Shown here: positions 1 to 8,345 of the stretch, in pieces | Numbering within the stretch: position 1 is the first letter of the stretch | How the letters are laid out: every line of letters starts with the position of its first letter | Origin: DASWJZ01 sp963846475 | Lineage (GTDB): Bacteria > Pseudomonadota > Alphaproteobacteria > Rhizobiales > Afifellaceae | Direction of reading: 5' to 3' | Assembly: GCA_963846475.1 (NCBI GenBank) | Contig: CAWJVZ010000004.1 | Coordinates: forward strand, 930,001 to 994,000 | Length of the DNA: 64,000 nucleotides | The notes under the pieces: generated by a model | What the model was told of the DNA's origin: nothing | Seen by the model: the letters and a program-made list of their open reading frames with translations, nothing else | Database searches by the model: none | Made by a program: the position numbers and the translations under genes

Positions 1-436
1 TTCCGGCTGGTCCGACTACAACGTCCCTTCGCGATCGAAGCTATCGTAGTTCTCCCCGACCATCTCCATTCCATCCTGACGCTCCCCGAGGGAGATTCGG
101 ACTTTTCCAGCCGTTGGCGGCATATCAAGAGCTCTTTCAGCCGGCAGGTAGCCGCCAACTCCGAATATCTAAAGCCTAAACAGCAAGGGCGAGCATGCCC
201 TCTGGCAGCGGCGGTTCTGGGAACACACGATCCGGGACGACGAGGACTTCTCCCGCCATTTCGATTACGTCCACTTCAACCCGGTTCGACATGGCCTCGT
301 ATCTCGCGTGCGGGACTGGCCGTACTCGTCTTTCCACAGCTACGTTCGGCGCGGCTGGTTGACGGACGACTGGGGCGGGGATGCGAGTGAAGCGAGCTCC
401 GGTTTCGGGGAGCGGATCGGCGGACCACGCGTATGA
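1..436 (+). pseudogene. RAYT (REP-associated tyrosine transposase), 5'-truncated and frameshifted
   Basis: This is the C-terminal part of an IS200/IS605-type Y1 transposase of the RAYT subfamily, which nicks and moves REP palindromes. The HUH metal-binding motif reads DHLHSI at about 58-75 in frame 1. Near position 186 the reading must shift to frame 2, where it continues LWQRRFWEHTIRDDEDF and then HFDYVHFNPVRHGLVSRV, which carries the conserved catalytic tyrosine region, and stops at 434-436. The start lies outside the window. The single-base shift makes it a pseudogene unless it is a sequence error. A REP-like palindrome follows within 30 bases, as is usual for RAYT loci. Confidence 0.8.
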
Positions 437-461
437 TTGCAGAGCTGACCTGCAGGCGTTG

Positions 462-496
462 CCCCGGATTTCGCTTACGCTCCATCCGGGCTACGG
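462..496. repeat. REP-like extragenic palindrome next to RAYT
   Basis: CCCGGAT (463-469) pairs with ATCCGGG (484-490) around a 14-base loop, followed by CTACGGG. The layout (a CCGGAT arm, a TTCGCTTACGCTCC loop, an ATCCGG arm, then GCTACG) is a dispersed palindrome I recognise from Rhizobiales genomes. Its position directly after the transposase fits REP/RAYT co-mobilisation. No second full copy was found in the window. Confidence 0.65.
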
Positions 497-524
497 GTTA
501 CCGGCGCCCGCAGGAGAAGCATAA

Positions 525-839
525 ATGGCCTGGCTCTACCTCCTCTTCGCCGGCCTTTTTGAGGTCGGCTGGGCGATCGGCCTCAAATACACCGACGGCT
601 TCACCCGCATCGTCCCGACGATCTGGACAGTGGCCAGCATGATCGTCAGCCTCGCCCTGCTCGGCCTGGCGCTGAAGACGCTGCCGGTCGGCACCGGCTA
701 TGCGGTGTGGACCGGCATCGGCACCATCGGCACGGCGATTCTCGGCATCGTGCTTCTCGGCGAGCCGGCCACCGCGCTCCGGCTCGCCTGCATCGGGCTC
801 ATCCTTGCCGGGATCGTCGGCCTCAAGCTCGTTTCCTGA
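525..839 (+). CDS. sugE: SMR-family exporter SugE/Gdx (guanidinium or quaternary ammonium efflux)
   Basis: The 104-residue protein has four transmembrane helices, the normal size for small multidrug resistance proteins. The first helix carries the proton- and substrate-binding glutamate in LFAGLFEVGWAIGLKY (Glu13), and the third segment has YAVWTGIGTIGTAILG, the Trp and Gly pattern of the SugE/Gdx branch. Gdx proteins exchange guanidinium for protons as antiparallel dimers in the inner membrane, while some SugE proteins export quaternary ammonium compounds. An AGGAG ribosome binding site at 512-516 supports this start. The gene stands alone and no guanidine riboswitch is evident upstream. Confidence 0.88.
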   Translation: MAWLYLLFAGLFEVGWAIGLKYTDGFTRIVPTIWTVASMIVSLALLGLALKTLPVGTGYAVWTGIGTIGTAILGIVLLGEPATALRLACIGLILAGIVGLKLVS

Positions 840-897
840 GCGGGAGGGGTTCGGCGCTTTGGTTCCAGCATGTGCCGAGGACGAGCCCACACTTCTG

Positions 898-926
898 TTG
901 ACTTCTACACTTGTGTGGCATACCAC
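898..926 (+). promoter_or_regulatory. Possible hicAB promoter with small inverted repeat
   Basis: TTGACT (898-903) followed 17 bases later by TACCAC resembles a sigma-70 promoter. It overlaps ACAC-TT-GTGT, a short inverted repeat that could bind the HicB antitoxin. This rests on position and pattern only. Confidence 0.35.
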
Positions 927-931
927 CGTCT

Positions 932-1120
932 ATGAATGCTCAGGAACTCAAGAAGCTTCTCGCCAAACAGGGCTGCAGCTTTGAAAACCACAAGGGCGGC
1001 AGCGGACATCTGACGGTGCGCCGGGGCGATCGAGTGGCGCAGCTGCCGATGCACGGGAGCCGCAAGGAACTCGGCACGGGCTTGGTGAATGCGATCTTGA
1101 AGGAACTCGGACCGAAATGA
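932..1120 (+). CDS. hicA: HicA-family mRNA interferase toxin
   Basis: This 62-residue basic protein has the dsRNA-binding-like HicA fold: an N-terminal helix (NAQELKKLLAKQG), then GGSGHLTVRRG with the catalytic histidine, and a C-terminal LGTGLVNAILKELG helix. HicA toxins cleave mRNA at the ribosome until neutralised by HicB. The ATG at 932 is preferred over the in-frame ATG at 911, since the family begins just before the first helix. The stop overlaps the next start by four bases, which indicates translational coupling with the antitoxin. Confidence 0.85.
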   Translation: MNAQELKKLLAKQGCSFENHKGGSGHLTVRRGDRVAQLPMHGSRKELGTGLVNAILKELGPK

Positions 1121-1578
1121 AGAGCCCGCAATATCGATGCACTTACGAGCCGGACGACAACGACACGCTCTTTGTCAGGTGTCCGGCTTTTCCGGAAGTC
1201 ATCACCTACAGTGAAGACGTGCAGCATGCCCGGCGAAACGCGCTAGCCGCGATCGAGGAAGCAATCGCTGCCCGTATCGCCGATGGGCGCGAAATTCCCG
1301 ATTCCACGCCGACGAGCCAATTCACCGGCTCAAACGACTTCTGGGTCATGCTTCCGCAGCTCACGGCCCAGAAGGCTCTCCTCTACAATCTTCTGCCTCG
1401 CGTCGGTATCACCCGCGCCGAGCTTGCGCGCCGGCTCAACTGGCATCGCGAACAAGTCGACCGCCTCTTCAGGCTCGATCACGCCTCCAAGGCTGACCAG
1501 TTGGAGGCAGCTTTTGAGGCCATGGGGCGCGAAGTCGAAGTCAACGTCGTTGAGAAATCTCCTCCCACGCCGCTTTGA
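1117..1578 (+). CDS. hicB: HicB-family antitoxin with C-terminal DNA-binding domain
   Basis: The 153-residue protein pairs with the upstream HicA. Residues 1-60 form the degraded RNase H-like HicB fold (YEPDDNDTLFVRCPAFPEV, then ARRNALAAIEEAIAARI). Residues 80-150 contain a helix-turn-helix (LPRVGITRAELARRLNW) expected to repress the operon promoter. Its start overlaps the hicA stop as ATGA. Length and domain order are normal for HicB proteins that carry a DNA-binding tail. Confidence 0.85.
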   Translation: MKSPQYRCTYEPDDNDTLFVRCPAFPEVITYSEDVQHARRNALAAIEEAIAARIADGREIPDSTPTSQFTGSNDFWVMLPQLTAQKALLYNLLPRVGITRAELARRLNWHREQVDRLFRLDHASKADQLEAAFEAMGREVEVNVVEKSPPTPL

Positions 1579-1620
1579 TGGTCGGCGACCGATTTCCCGA
1601 CGTTCTACGAGGCCTACGCA

Positions 1621-2694
1621 TTACGCCGCCTGTGCGCTGCGGTCGCGGCCGCCGCCGGAATCGTGATTCTTGGCGCCCTCCCCCGCCGCCTCGTCGATTG
1701 CCGCGAGCACCGCCTCCGGCGCGATGTGGTGGACCATGTGGCCGACGCCCGGCACCAGGTGGAAGGTGCTGCCCGAAAGCTCGTCGTGGAGCCGCTCCGA
1801 CTGCCGCTTCGTGGTGACCAGCCGGTCGGCGTCGCCGGCGACGATCACGGCCGGCACGGCCAGCTCGGAATAGCGCTTGCTGAGCCGCGCGGCGGCGGGG
1901 ATGAGCATCGCCGTCTCGACCGCCGCGGCGCGGATCGTTTCCGGCCTGAGCGCCAGCCATTTGGGAAATTTCTCGAAAGCCTCCGGCATCGGGTTGGGCC
2001 CAAAGATCTTGCGCATCAGGGCCGGCCAGATGGAGCGGCCGATCAGCGGCGAAATCGTATAGCGCATGAGGGTGCCGGCGACCGGGATGGCCGGCGTGGA
2101 GAAGAAGGCGACGTCGGCGCGCGCGGTCGGATAGAAATAGCCGGCGACGAGCACCAGGCTCTTCACCGCCTGCGGGTGATCGAGGCCGAGGGCGATCGCC
2201 ACCATGGCGCCCCAGGAATGGCCGAGCACGATGGGCTCGTCGATGCCGAGCTCGTCGAAGGCGTTGCGGAAGAGCTCCGCCTGCGCCTCCGGCGTCCAGC
2301 CGCGGCCGCGCGGCCTGGTGCTGTAGCCGTAGCCCGGACGGTCGAAGACGAAGACGCGGTGTTTCTTGGCGAGCCGCTTCACCAGATCGGAGAGGGTGAA
2401 ATCCTGGACCAGCGCACCGTTGCCGTGCAGCAGCACGACCGGGCTGCCGCGGCCGCGCACGATGTAATGCAGGCGCACGCCGTCGACGTCGACGAATTTC
2501 CCGGCAGGCGGGTTGTCGCTCTCCGCGCGGCGCGTCCGCAACTGCACGAACAAGGCGGAGGCAGCCAGCGCCGCCGCGGCGCCGGCCGCGCCGAAGAGGA
2601 CGGGGTGGCGCTTCATGGCGCGCGAAGCCGACCGGCCGGGACGCAGGCCGCGCGACTTGGGCGGCTTGGACGGCTGCCTGACCTGAGCGGGCAT
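1621..2694 (-). CDS. Membrane-anchored alpha/beta hydrolase
   Basis: The protein has the alpha/beta hydrolase fold with the oxyanion segment VVLLHGNG, the nucleophile elbow GHSWG (Ser) and a late histidine in VPGVGHMVHH. A basic N-terminal segment and one hydrophobic helix (VLFGAAGAAAALAASALFVQL) suggest an inner-membrane anchor. The ATG at 2694 is chosen, but 2616 (MKRHPVLF) is a good alternative because neither has a clear ribosome binding site. The family includes esterases, haloperoxidases and epoxide hydrolases, and the substrate cannot be read from sequence. It converges with hicB. Confidence 0.75.
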   Translation of the reverse strand: MPAQVRQPSKPPKSRGLRPGRSASRAMKRHPVLFGAAGAAAALAASALFVQLRTRRAESDNPPAGKFVDVDGVRLHYIVRGRGSPVVLLHGNGALVQDFTLSDLVKRLAKKHRVFVFDRPGYGYSTRPRGRGWTPEAQAELFRNAFDELGIDEPIVLGHSWGAMVAIALGLDHPQAVKSLVLVAGYFYPTARADVAFFSTPAIPVAGTLMRYTISPLIGRSIWPALMRKIFGPNPMPEAFEKFPKWLALRPETIRAAAVETAMLIPAAARLSKRYSELAVPAVIVAGDADRLVTTKRQSERLHDELSGSTFHLVPGVGHMVHHIAPEAVLAAIDEAAGEGAKNHDSGGGRDRSAQAA

Positions 2695-2736
2695 GGACGA
2701 TGGCAAGGAGTGGGCGTTCAAATCGATTTCTCCAAC

Positions 2737-2757
2737 AAAAAACCGGCCCAGGGCCGG
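2737..2757 (-). terminator. Rho-independent terminator-like hairpin facing left
   Basis: CCGGCCC (2743-2749) and GGGCCGG (2751-2757) form a GC-rich hairpin. On the minus strand it is followed by a run of six U (plus-strand A at 2737-2742). No minus-strand gene ends here, so it would stop antisense or small-RNA transcription from the methyltransferase leader. Confidence 0.5.
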
Positions 2758-2895
2758 ATTGCTGCAGTGCACAACACGGCAGGCGGAGAAGGGTTCCGTG
2801 AACAACTCCGCGGCGAGCATCCTAGGCGGCTGGTTTCCGCCGCCGAATCCGCCACACTGGGCGGGAGCGAGCCGGACAGGGCTGGAGGCCCGACG

Positions 2896-3744
2896 ATGCT
2901 TGATCGAGGCGAGGCGGAGGCGCCCGGCCCCGCTGAATATCGCGGGCCGCCGGATCGGGCGATCCGGGTCGGCGCGCAGACCATCCTGGTCGGCGACTGC
3001 GCCGCCCTGCTCCGAGACCTGCCGGAGCGATCGGTCGACGTGGTGGTGACCTCGCCGCCCTACAATATCGGGCTTCGCTATAAATCCTACGACGACGGCG
3101 GCGACCGCTCGAAATATCTCGGCTGGATGCGCGAGATCGCGCTGAAGCTGAACCGCGCGCTGAAGGACGACGGCTCATTTTTCCTCAACATCGCCGGGAC
3201 GAATTCCGACCCGTGGATCGCCGCCGACGTGGCGAATGCGCTACGCGACATCTTCCACCTGCAGAACTCGATCGTCTGGGTGAAATCGATCAGCCTCGAC
3301 GGCGATTCCTTCGGGCATTTCAAGCCGGTCAACAGCCGGCGTTTCCTCAATCACACGCACGAGACGATCTTCCATTTCAGCAAGGACGGGCAGACGCCGA
3401 TCGACCGGCTGGCCGTCGGCGTGCCGTTCAAGGACAAGTCGAATATCGCGCGGTTCGGCCATGCGCAGGACCGCCGCTGCGCCGGCGACGTCTGGTTCAT
3501 CCGCTACCAGACGATCCAGGGCCGCCACCAGCGGCACCACCACCCCGCGCCGTTCCCGGTCGAGCTGCCGGAGCGCTGCATCCGCCTGCACGGGCGGAAG
3601 GATGCGACGGTGCTCGACCCCTTCCTCGGCATCGGCTCGACGCTGGTCGCCGCGCAGGCGCTGGGCTGCACCGGGATCGGCATGGAGATCGACCGCGACT
3701 ATGCGGAGGCGGCAGCGTGGCGGCTCAGGGAGCGGTTGATTTGA
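2896..3744 (+). CDS. Orphan site-specific DNA methyltransferase (N4/N6 type, beta group)
   Basis: This 282-residue enzyme belongs to the N6_N4_Mtase family (PF01555). The catalytic motif IV is TSPPYNIGL at about residues 54-62, and the S-adenosylmethionine-binding motif I is DPFLGIGSTLVAAQAL near the C terminus, the order typical of beta-group enzymes. An SPPY catalytic motif is common in N4-cytosine methylases but does not settle the base. It lacks the extended C-terminal region of CcrM. No restriction endonuclease lies nearby, so it appears to be a solitary methylase. The ATG at 2896 is chosen because homology starts soon after it. Confidence 0.82.
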   Translation: MLDRGEAEAPGPAEYRGPPDRAIRVGAQTILVGDCAALLRDLPERSVDVVVTSPPYNIGLRYKSYDDGGDRSKYLGWMREIALKLNRALKDDGSFFLNIAGTNSDPWIAADVANALRDIFHLQNSIVWVKSISLDGDSFGHFKPVNSRRFLNHTHETIFHFSKDGQTPIDRLAVGVPFKDKSNIARFGHAQDRRCAGDVWFIRYQTIQGRHQRHHHPAPFPVELPERCIRLHGRKDATVLDPFLGIGSTLVAAQALGCTGIGMEIDRDYAEAAAWRLRERLI

Positions 3745-3803
3745 GGATGGAGACGAGACCCTCCCGGCAAGGCAGGCAGATCGCCAGCAGCGGACGCGAC
3801 GTT

Positions 3804-3944
3804 GGTTCCTCCCCTGTCGCTTGCGACGGGGGAGGGGGACCATGCGAAGCATGGTGGAGGGGGCAAGTTCAAGCGCGGCGGTCGGCATTCGCCCCCTCCA
3901 CCGCCTCCGGCGGTCCCCCTCCCCCGCTTCGCGGGTGAGGAACC
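3804..3944. repeat. 141-bp imperfect palindromic element (MITE/REP-like)
   Basis: The left end starts GGTTCCTCCCC and the right end finishes GGGTGAGGAACC. Both arms carry matching inner blocks (GGGGGAGGGGGACC against GGTCCCCCTCCCCC, and ATGGTGGAGGGGGC against GCCCCCTCCACCG). The whole fills the gap between convergent genes and would form a long hairpin. It resembles the non-coding palindromic repeats common in alphaproteobacterial genomes. Confidence 0.75.
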
Positions 3945-3997
3945 GCTCGCCTTCATCCGCAGTCGTTCGGTCACAAACGTGACAGCCCTGCCGCAGC

Positions 3998-5150
3998 TTA
4001 CCTAAGGCGCTCCAGGATGGAGACGTAGTTGGCCACCGCGGCGCCGCCCATGTTGTAGATGCCGGCGAGGCTGGCGCCTTCGACCTGCATGCCCTCCGCC
4101 TTTCCCGTGAGCTGCAGCGCGGCCATGACGTGCATGGAGACGCCGGTGGCGCCGACCGGGTGGCCCTTCGATTTCAGCCCGCCGGAGGGATTTATCGGCA
4201 GCCGGCCGCCCTTCTCCACGACGCCCTCCTCGATGAGCGCGAAAGCCCTCGCCCGGCGCGGCGAGGCCCATCGCCTCGTATTCGATAAGCTCGGCGATGG
4301 TGAAGCAGTCGTGCGTCTCGACGAAATCGAGGTCGTCGAGGCCGGTGCCGGCCTCTTCATGCGCCTTGCGCCAGGCTTCCGTGCAGCCCTCGAAGGCGAC
4401 GATGTCGCGCCACGACATCGGCAGATAGTCGTTGGCCTGGACCGAGGCGCGAAGGTGCACGGCCTTCGGCATGCGGAGCGCCGTCTCCGTGTCGGCCAGC
4501 ACCAGCGCCGCGGCGCCGTCGGAGACCAGCGAGCAATCGGTGCGCCTCAGCGGGCCGGCGACCAGCGGGTTTTTGTCGCCGATCGTGTTGCAGAAGTCGA
4601 AACCGAGGTCCTTTCTGAGCTGCGCATAGGGGTTGTCGACGCCGTTCCGGTGGTTCTTGGCGGCGATGCGGGCGAGCGCGTCGGAGCGGTCCCCAAAACG
4701 CTGGAAATAGAGGCTGGCGATGCGTCCGAAGATGCCGGCGAAGCCGCCTTCCACATCGGCCTCCTCCTTGCGGTAGGAGGCGTTGAGGAGGACGTCGCCG
4801 ACCGCCGGGCCGGCGACCGTCATCTTCTCCGCGCCGACGACCAGGACGAAGCGGCTCTTGCGGGCGGCGATGTCGTTCAGGCCCATGCGGATCGCCGCCG
4901 AGCCGGTGGCGCAGGCGTTCTCCACGCGCGTCGCGGGGCGGAAGCGGAGCGCCGGGTCGACGAGGGCGAAGGAGGCGGGGAAGCTCTGCTTCTCGAAGCC
5001 GCCGAAATTGCCGACATAGATGGCGCCGATCTCGGCCGGGGCGATGCCGGCATCGCGGATCGCGTCGGCCGCCGTGCCGGCGATGAGGGTTTCGAGGTCC
5101 TCCTCGAGCTTGCCGAATTTCGAATGCGCCCAGCCGACGATCGCGCTCAT
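3998..5150 (-). CDS. Thiolase-family acyltransferase (one frameshift)
   Basis: This is a thiolase-superfamily enzyme of the acetyl-CoA acetyltransferase/SCP2-thiolase-like group. It begins MSAIVGWAHSKFGKLEEDLE and has the active-site cysteine in ENACATGSAA, a central THDCFT block with the catalytic His, and the C-terminal NPSGGLKSKGHPVGATG motif. The last part (about 4000-4255) is in another frame, so one base is gained or lost near 4238-4262. Both halves look fully conserved, which points to a sequence error. The start lies one base after the stop of the upstream oxidoreductase, so the four genes from 8201 leftward form one operon. Confidence 0.82.
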
Positions 5151-5151
5151 C

Positions 5152-6234
5152 TCATGCCTCCTGCGGTGCTCCCGCGCCCTCGGCGACGCGGACGGCGCGG
5201 CCGGTCTGATCGCTCTCGAAGGCGAGGTCGAGAACGCGCTGCAGCTCGGCGGCGCGCCGAAAGCTCGGCTCGATGGTCTCGCCGCGGCGGACCGCGTCGA
5301 CGAAGGTCTCATAGGTGGTGGGCACCGGCGGCGAGTTGACCTCGCGCCAGGTCTGCGAATGCACGTCCTCGCCGGCGCAGATTTTTAGGCTCGACGCCTC
5401 GCTCTCGAAAAAAATCTCCAGCGCGCCCTGGGTGCCGAACACGGCGAGCTTCTGGGCGTTTGCGTAGCCTGTGGCCCAGCGGCTGGCATGGACGATCCCA
5501 AGCGCGCCGCCGTCGAACTCGATCGACATGATGAACGAATCGTTGGCGTCGAGGCCGTAGGCGCCGATGCGGTCGCCCTCCGCCTTGCCGAAGGCCTTCA
5601 TGCGGCAATGCACGGAGACCGGGTCCTGGTCGGCGACGTAGGAGGCGAAGTCGAGGATGTGGATGCCGACGTCGCCGAGCGCGCCGCGGCTGCCATGCGC
5701 GCCGGAGAGCCGCCACAGCCAGCGCTCCTCGGTGCGCCAGTCGCCCCAATGGGTGCCGACTAGCCAGGACTGCAGGTAGCCGGCGTCGATGTGGCGGACC
5801 TCGCCGATCATGCCGTCCTCGACCAGCGCCCGCGCCATCTGCATGACGGAAAGGCCGCGATAGCGAAGGTTGACCATGTTGACGATGCCGCGGGATTCCA
5901 CCGCCTCGGTCATCTCCAGCGCCTGCGGATAGGTTGGGGCGAGCGGCTTCTCGCAGAAGATGGGCTTGCCGGCTTCGATGAGCTTCATCGTGGTGGGGTA
6001 ATGGACGGCGTCCGGGGTGACGTTGGAGACGGCGTCGAACCCGCCCCAGGCGACGGCCTCGTCGAGGTCGGTGAACCAGCGCAAAATGCCGAAATCGGCG
6101 CAAAAGCCCCTGAGGCGATCCTCGGAGATGTCGACGGCGGCAACCACCGTGCAGCCGGGGATTTGCACGAACGCCTCGGCCTGCTTCCGCGCCATGGCGC
6201 CGGTGCCGAGGATCATGATGCCGACCGGCTTCAC
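5152..6234 (-). CDS. thuB: Gfo/Idh/MocA-family NAD(P)-dependent oxidoreductase (ThuB-like)
   Basis: The N-terminal Rossmann fold has GIMILGTGAMARKQAEAF, the family motif EKPLA at about residue 95, and a C-terminal GFO_IDH_MocA domain with GALGDVGIHILDFASY. These enzymes oxidise or reduce sugars, inositols and related compounds. A GTG at 6234 overlaps the stop of ThuA by four bases and is chosen over longer upstream readings. Pairing with ThuA matches rhizobial thuAB, which acts in trehalose and related disaccharide oxidation. The thiolase and aminotransferase neighbours are not part of the classical thu operon, so the substrate here may differ. Confidence 0.83.
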   Translation of the reverse strand: MKPVGIMILGTGAMARKQAEAFVQIPGCTVVAAVDISEDRLRGFCADFGILRWFTDLDEAVAWGGFDAVSNVTPDAVHYPTTMKLIEAGKPIFCEKPLAPTYPQALEMTEAVESRGIVNMVNLRYRGLSVMQMARALVEDGMIGEVRHIDAGYLQSWLVGTHWGDWRTEERWLWRLSGAHGSRGALGDVGIHILDFASYVADQDPVSVHCRMKAFGKAEGDRIGAYGLDANDSFIMSIEFDGGALGIVHASRWATGYANAQKLAVFGTQGALEIFFESEASSLKICAGEDVHSQTWREVNSPPVPTTYETFVDAVRRGETIEPSFRRAAELQRVLDLAFESDQTGRAVRVAEGAGAPQEA

Positions 6235-7013
6235 CGGTAGCCCGCCTCGCCCTCGGCCTGCAGGCGCGGGCCCTTCTGCGTGAGCTTTTCGGGCGCCTTG
6301 CCGATGGGCACGTTCGGCGCGTCGGCGATGCCGCGCCAGGCTGGCGCCGGATTGTGCGCCCAGCGCACGGCGTTGCGCAGCACCTGGCGGATCTCCGGCT
6401 GGTGATAGATCGGGTAGGTCTCGTGGCCGGGGGCGAAGTAGAAGATTTTTCCGGCGCCGCGCTTCCAGGTCATGCCGGAGCGAAAGACCTCGCCGCCCTC
6501 GTACCAGGTGACGAAGACCGTCTCCATCGGCTCGGGCACGGCGAACGGCTCGCCGTACATCTCGGTGTTGGGAATCTCTATGGCCTCGCCGACGCCCTGC
6601 GCAATGGGGTGGCCGCGGTCGATCACCCAGAGCCGCTCGCGCTCGCCCGCCTCGCGCCATTTCAGGCTGCAAGGCGTGCCCATCAGCCGCTTGAAGATCT
6701 TGGAGAAATGCCCGGAATGGAGGACGATCAGCCCCATCCCCTCCCAGACGCGGTTCTGCACGCGCTCAACCACCGCGTCGGCGACCTCGCCATGCGCCCT
6801 ATGGCCCCACCAGAGGAGCACGTCGGTCTGCGCCAGGCGCGCCTCGGGGAGGCCGTGCTCCGGCTCCTGCAAGGTCGCGGTGTCCGCCTCGATGCCGGGA
6901 TCCTCGCGGAGCGCCGAGGCGATCGTGCTGTGCATGCCGTCGGGATAGATCTTTCCGACCGCCGCATTGATGTGCTCGTGCACGTTCTCGCCCCAGACGA
7001 GCGCGCGGATCAT
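6231..7013 (-). CDS. thuA: ThuA-domain protein (trehalose utilisation family)
   Basis: The 260-residue protein has the class I glutamine amidotransferase-like ThuA fold. Visible family blocks are ALVWGENVHEH, LLWWGHRAHGEV, GLIVLHSGHFSKIFKRLMG, GEPFAVPEP and KIFYFAPGHETYP. A strong GGAGG sits six bases before the ATG. It is translated just after the aminotransferase (10-base gap) and is coupled to the downstream oxidoreductase. In rhizobia ThuA acts with ThuB in disaccharide catabolism, but its exact chemistry is not settled. Confidence 0.85.
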   Translation of the reverse strand: MIRALVWGENVHEHINAAVGKIYPDGMHSTIASALREDPGIEADTATLQEPEHGLPEARLAQTDVLLWWGHRAHGEVADAVVERVQNRVWEGMGLIVLHSGHFSKIFKRLMGTPCSLKWREAGERERLWVIDRGHPIAQGVGEAIEIPNTEMYGEPFAVPEPMETVFVTWYEGGEVFRSGMTWKRGAGKIFYFAPGHETYPIYHQPEIRQVLRNAVRWAHNPAPAWRGIADAPNVPIGKAPEKLTQKGPRLQAEGEAGYR

Positions 7014-7022
7014 GTCGGCCTC

Positions 7023-8201
7023 CTAAGCGGCACTGCGGCACAGGGAAGCGATCCAGCGCTGCATCCGTTCCACCGCCTCGTCGAGGACCGCGTCGCGCTT
7101 GGAAAAGCAGAAGCGGAGATAATTCTTCGGCGGGTCGGAGACGTAGAAGGCGGAGACCGGCACGGCCGTGACGCCGGCCTCCATCGTCATGCGGCGGGCA
7201 AGCGCGGCATCGTCGCCGTCGAGCCCGAGCGAGCTCATGTCCAGCGTCAGGAAATAGGTGCCGTCGCAGGGCAGGACCGGCAGGCCGAGCGCGGCGCAGG
7301 CGGTGGCGAGCCGGTCGCGTTTCGCCTGCAGGTAGCCGGCAAGCTGGTCGAAATACGCCTCCGGCTTGCCGAGGCCGTAGGCCACCGCCTTCTGCAGGTC
7401 CGGCGGGGTGGTGAAGGTGGTGAACTGGTGCGCCTTGGCGATCGGGTCGAGAAGCTTCGGGGCGGCGGTGACGTAGCCGACCTTCCAGCCGGTCAGCGAA
7501 AAGCTTTTTCCCGCCGAGCCGATGGCGATTGTGCGCTCGCGCATGCCGTCGAGCGACAGCATGGAGATGTGGCGGGCGCCGTCGAAGACGATGTGCTCGT
7601 AGACCTCGTCGGCGATCACATAGGCGTCGTGGCGGATCGCCAGGCTGGCGATGAGCGCCAGCTCGTCGCGCGTAAAGACTTTCGCGGCCGGGTTCATCGG
7701 GTTGTTGAGGAGCACCGCCTTGGTGCGCGGCGAAAACGCGGCGGCGAGCGCCGCCTCGTCGAGCGACCAGTCCGGCGGCGTCACGCGGACCAGGCGGGGC
7801 ACGCCGCCTGCCCGCTTCACCAGCGGCAAATAGCAGTCGTAGAGCGGCTCGATCAGCACGATCTCGTCGCCCGGCTCCACCAGCGCGTCGATGGCGTCGG
7901 ACAGCGCCTCCGTCGCGCCCGACGTGACGAGCACCTCGCGCGCCGGATCGATCTCAAGTCCGTGGAAGCGCCGCCAATTTTCGGCCACAGCCTGGCGGAG
8001 ATCCAGGATTCCGAGCATCGGCGGATATTGGTTTGGCCCGGCGATCAGCGCCTCGGCCGCCTTTTGGCGGATGTCCTCCGGGCCGTCGACGTCCGGAAAG
8101 CCCTGGCCCAGATTGACGGCCTGGTGCGCCATGGCGAGCCGGCTCATCTCCTCGAAGATGGTGGTAGGCAGGCCGGTATAGATGGAGTTGGTCGGCTTCA
8201 C
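7023..8201 (-). CDS. PLP-dependent class I/II aminotransferase
   Basis: The 392-residue fold-type I aminotransferase has the cofactor lysine in SAGKSFSLTGWKVGY and the NNPMNPAAKVF, ADEVYEHIVFD and NYLRFCFSK blocks. The pattern is closest to methionine/kynurenine/aromatic aminotransferases of the YbdL type. A GTG at 8201, preceded by AGGGG, is chosen because homology starts at SIYTGLPTTIFEEM, and the longer upstream reading is unlike the family. It is the first gene of the thuA-thuB-thiolase operon. Confidence 0.82.
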   Translation of the reverse strand: MKPTNSIYTGLPTTIFEEMSRLAMAHQAVNLGQGFPDVDGPEDIRQKAAEALIAGPNQYPPMLGILDLRQAVAENWRRFHGLEIDPAREVLVTSGATEALSDAIDALVEPGDEIVLIEPLYDCYLPLVKRAGGVPRLVRVTPPDWSLDEAALAAAFSPRTKAVLLNNPMNPAAKVFTRDELALIASLAIRHDAYVIADEVYEHIVFDGARHISMLSLDGMRERTIAIGSAGKSFSLTGWKVGYVTAAPKLLDPIAKAHQFTTFTTPPDLQKAVAYGLGKPEAYFDQLAGYLQAKRDRLATACAALGLPVLPCDGTYFLTLDMSSLGLDGDDAALARRMTMEAGVTAVPVSAFYVSDPPKNYLRFCFSKRDAVLDEAVERMQRWIASLCRSAA

Positions 8202-8345
8202 GATTGCCCCTGCGGCGGCGTGCAGGGGAGCTAAACGCGACGCACCGGTTTCCGCAACCCCGCCGCGGGCTTTACCGGCAACGGAAACACGGCCTCTCGA
8301 ATGCAGGCCGCGCGCCGCCCCTACCGTCAAAAGCGTGCTCAGCCA

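Noticed and set aside
437..524. Possible guanidine riboswitch before sugE
   Set aside because: The paired ACGR-loop hairpins of guanidine-II or the larger guanidine-I/III folds are not visible. The structure present is better explained as the REP palindrome.
1663..2895. A long N-terminal extension of the methyltransferase frame
   Set aside because: It runs antisense to the alpha/beta hydrolase and has no homology. The methylase family begins shortly after the ATG at 2896.
2896..3744. CcrM cell-cycle methylase
   Set aside because: It has beta-group motifs but is shorter than CcrM, lacks its C-terminal extension, and has an SPPY motif in place of the DPPY usual in adenine methylases.
6354..8234. 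A 626-residue plus-strand ORF opposite the aminotransferase-ThuA genes
   Set aside because: It is the antisense shadow of well-identified minus-strand genes and is rich in Arg, Gly, His and Asp, as expected for reverse-strand frames at high GC.
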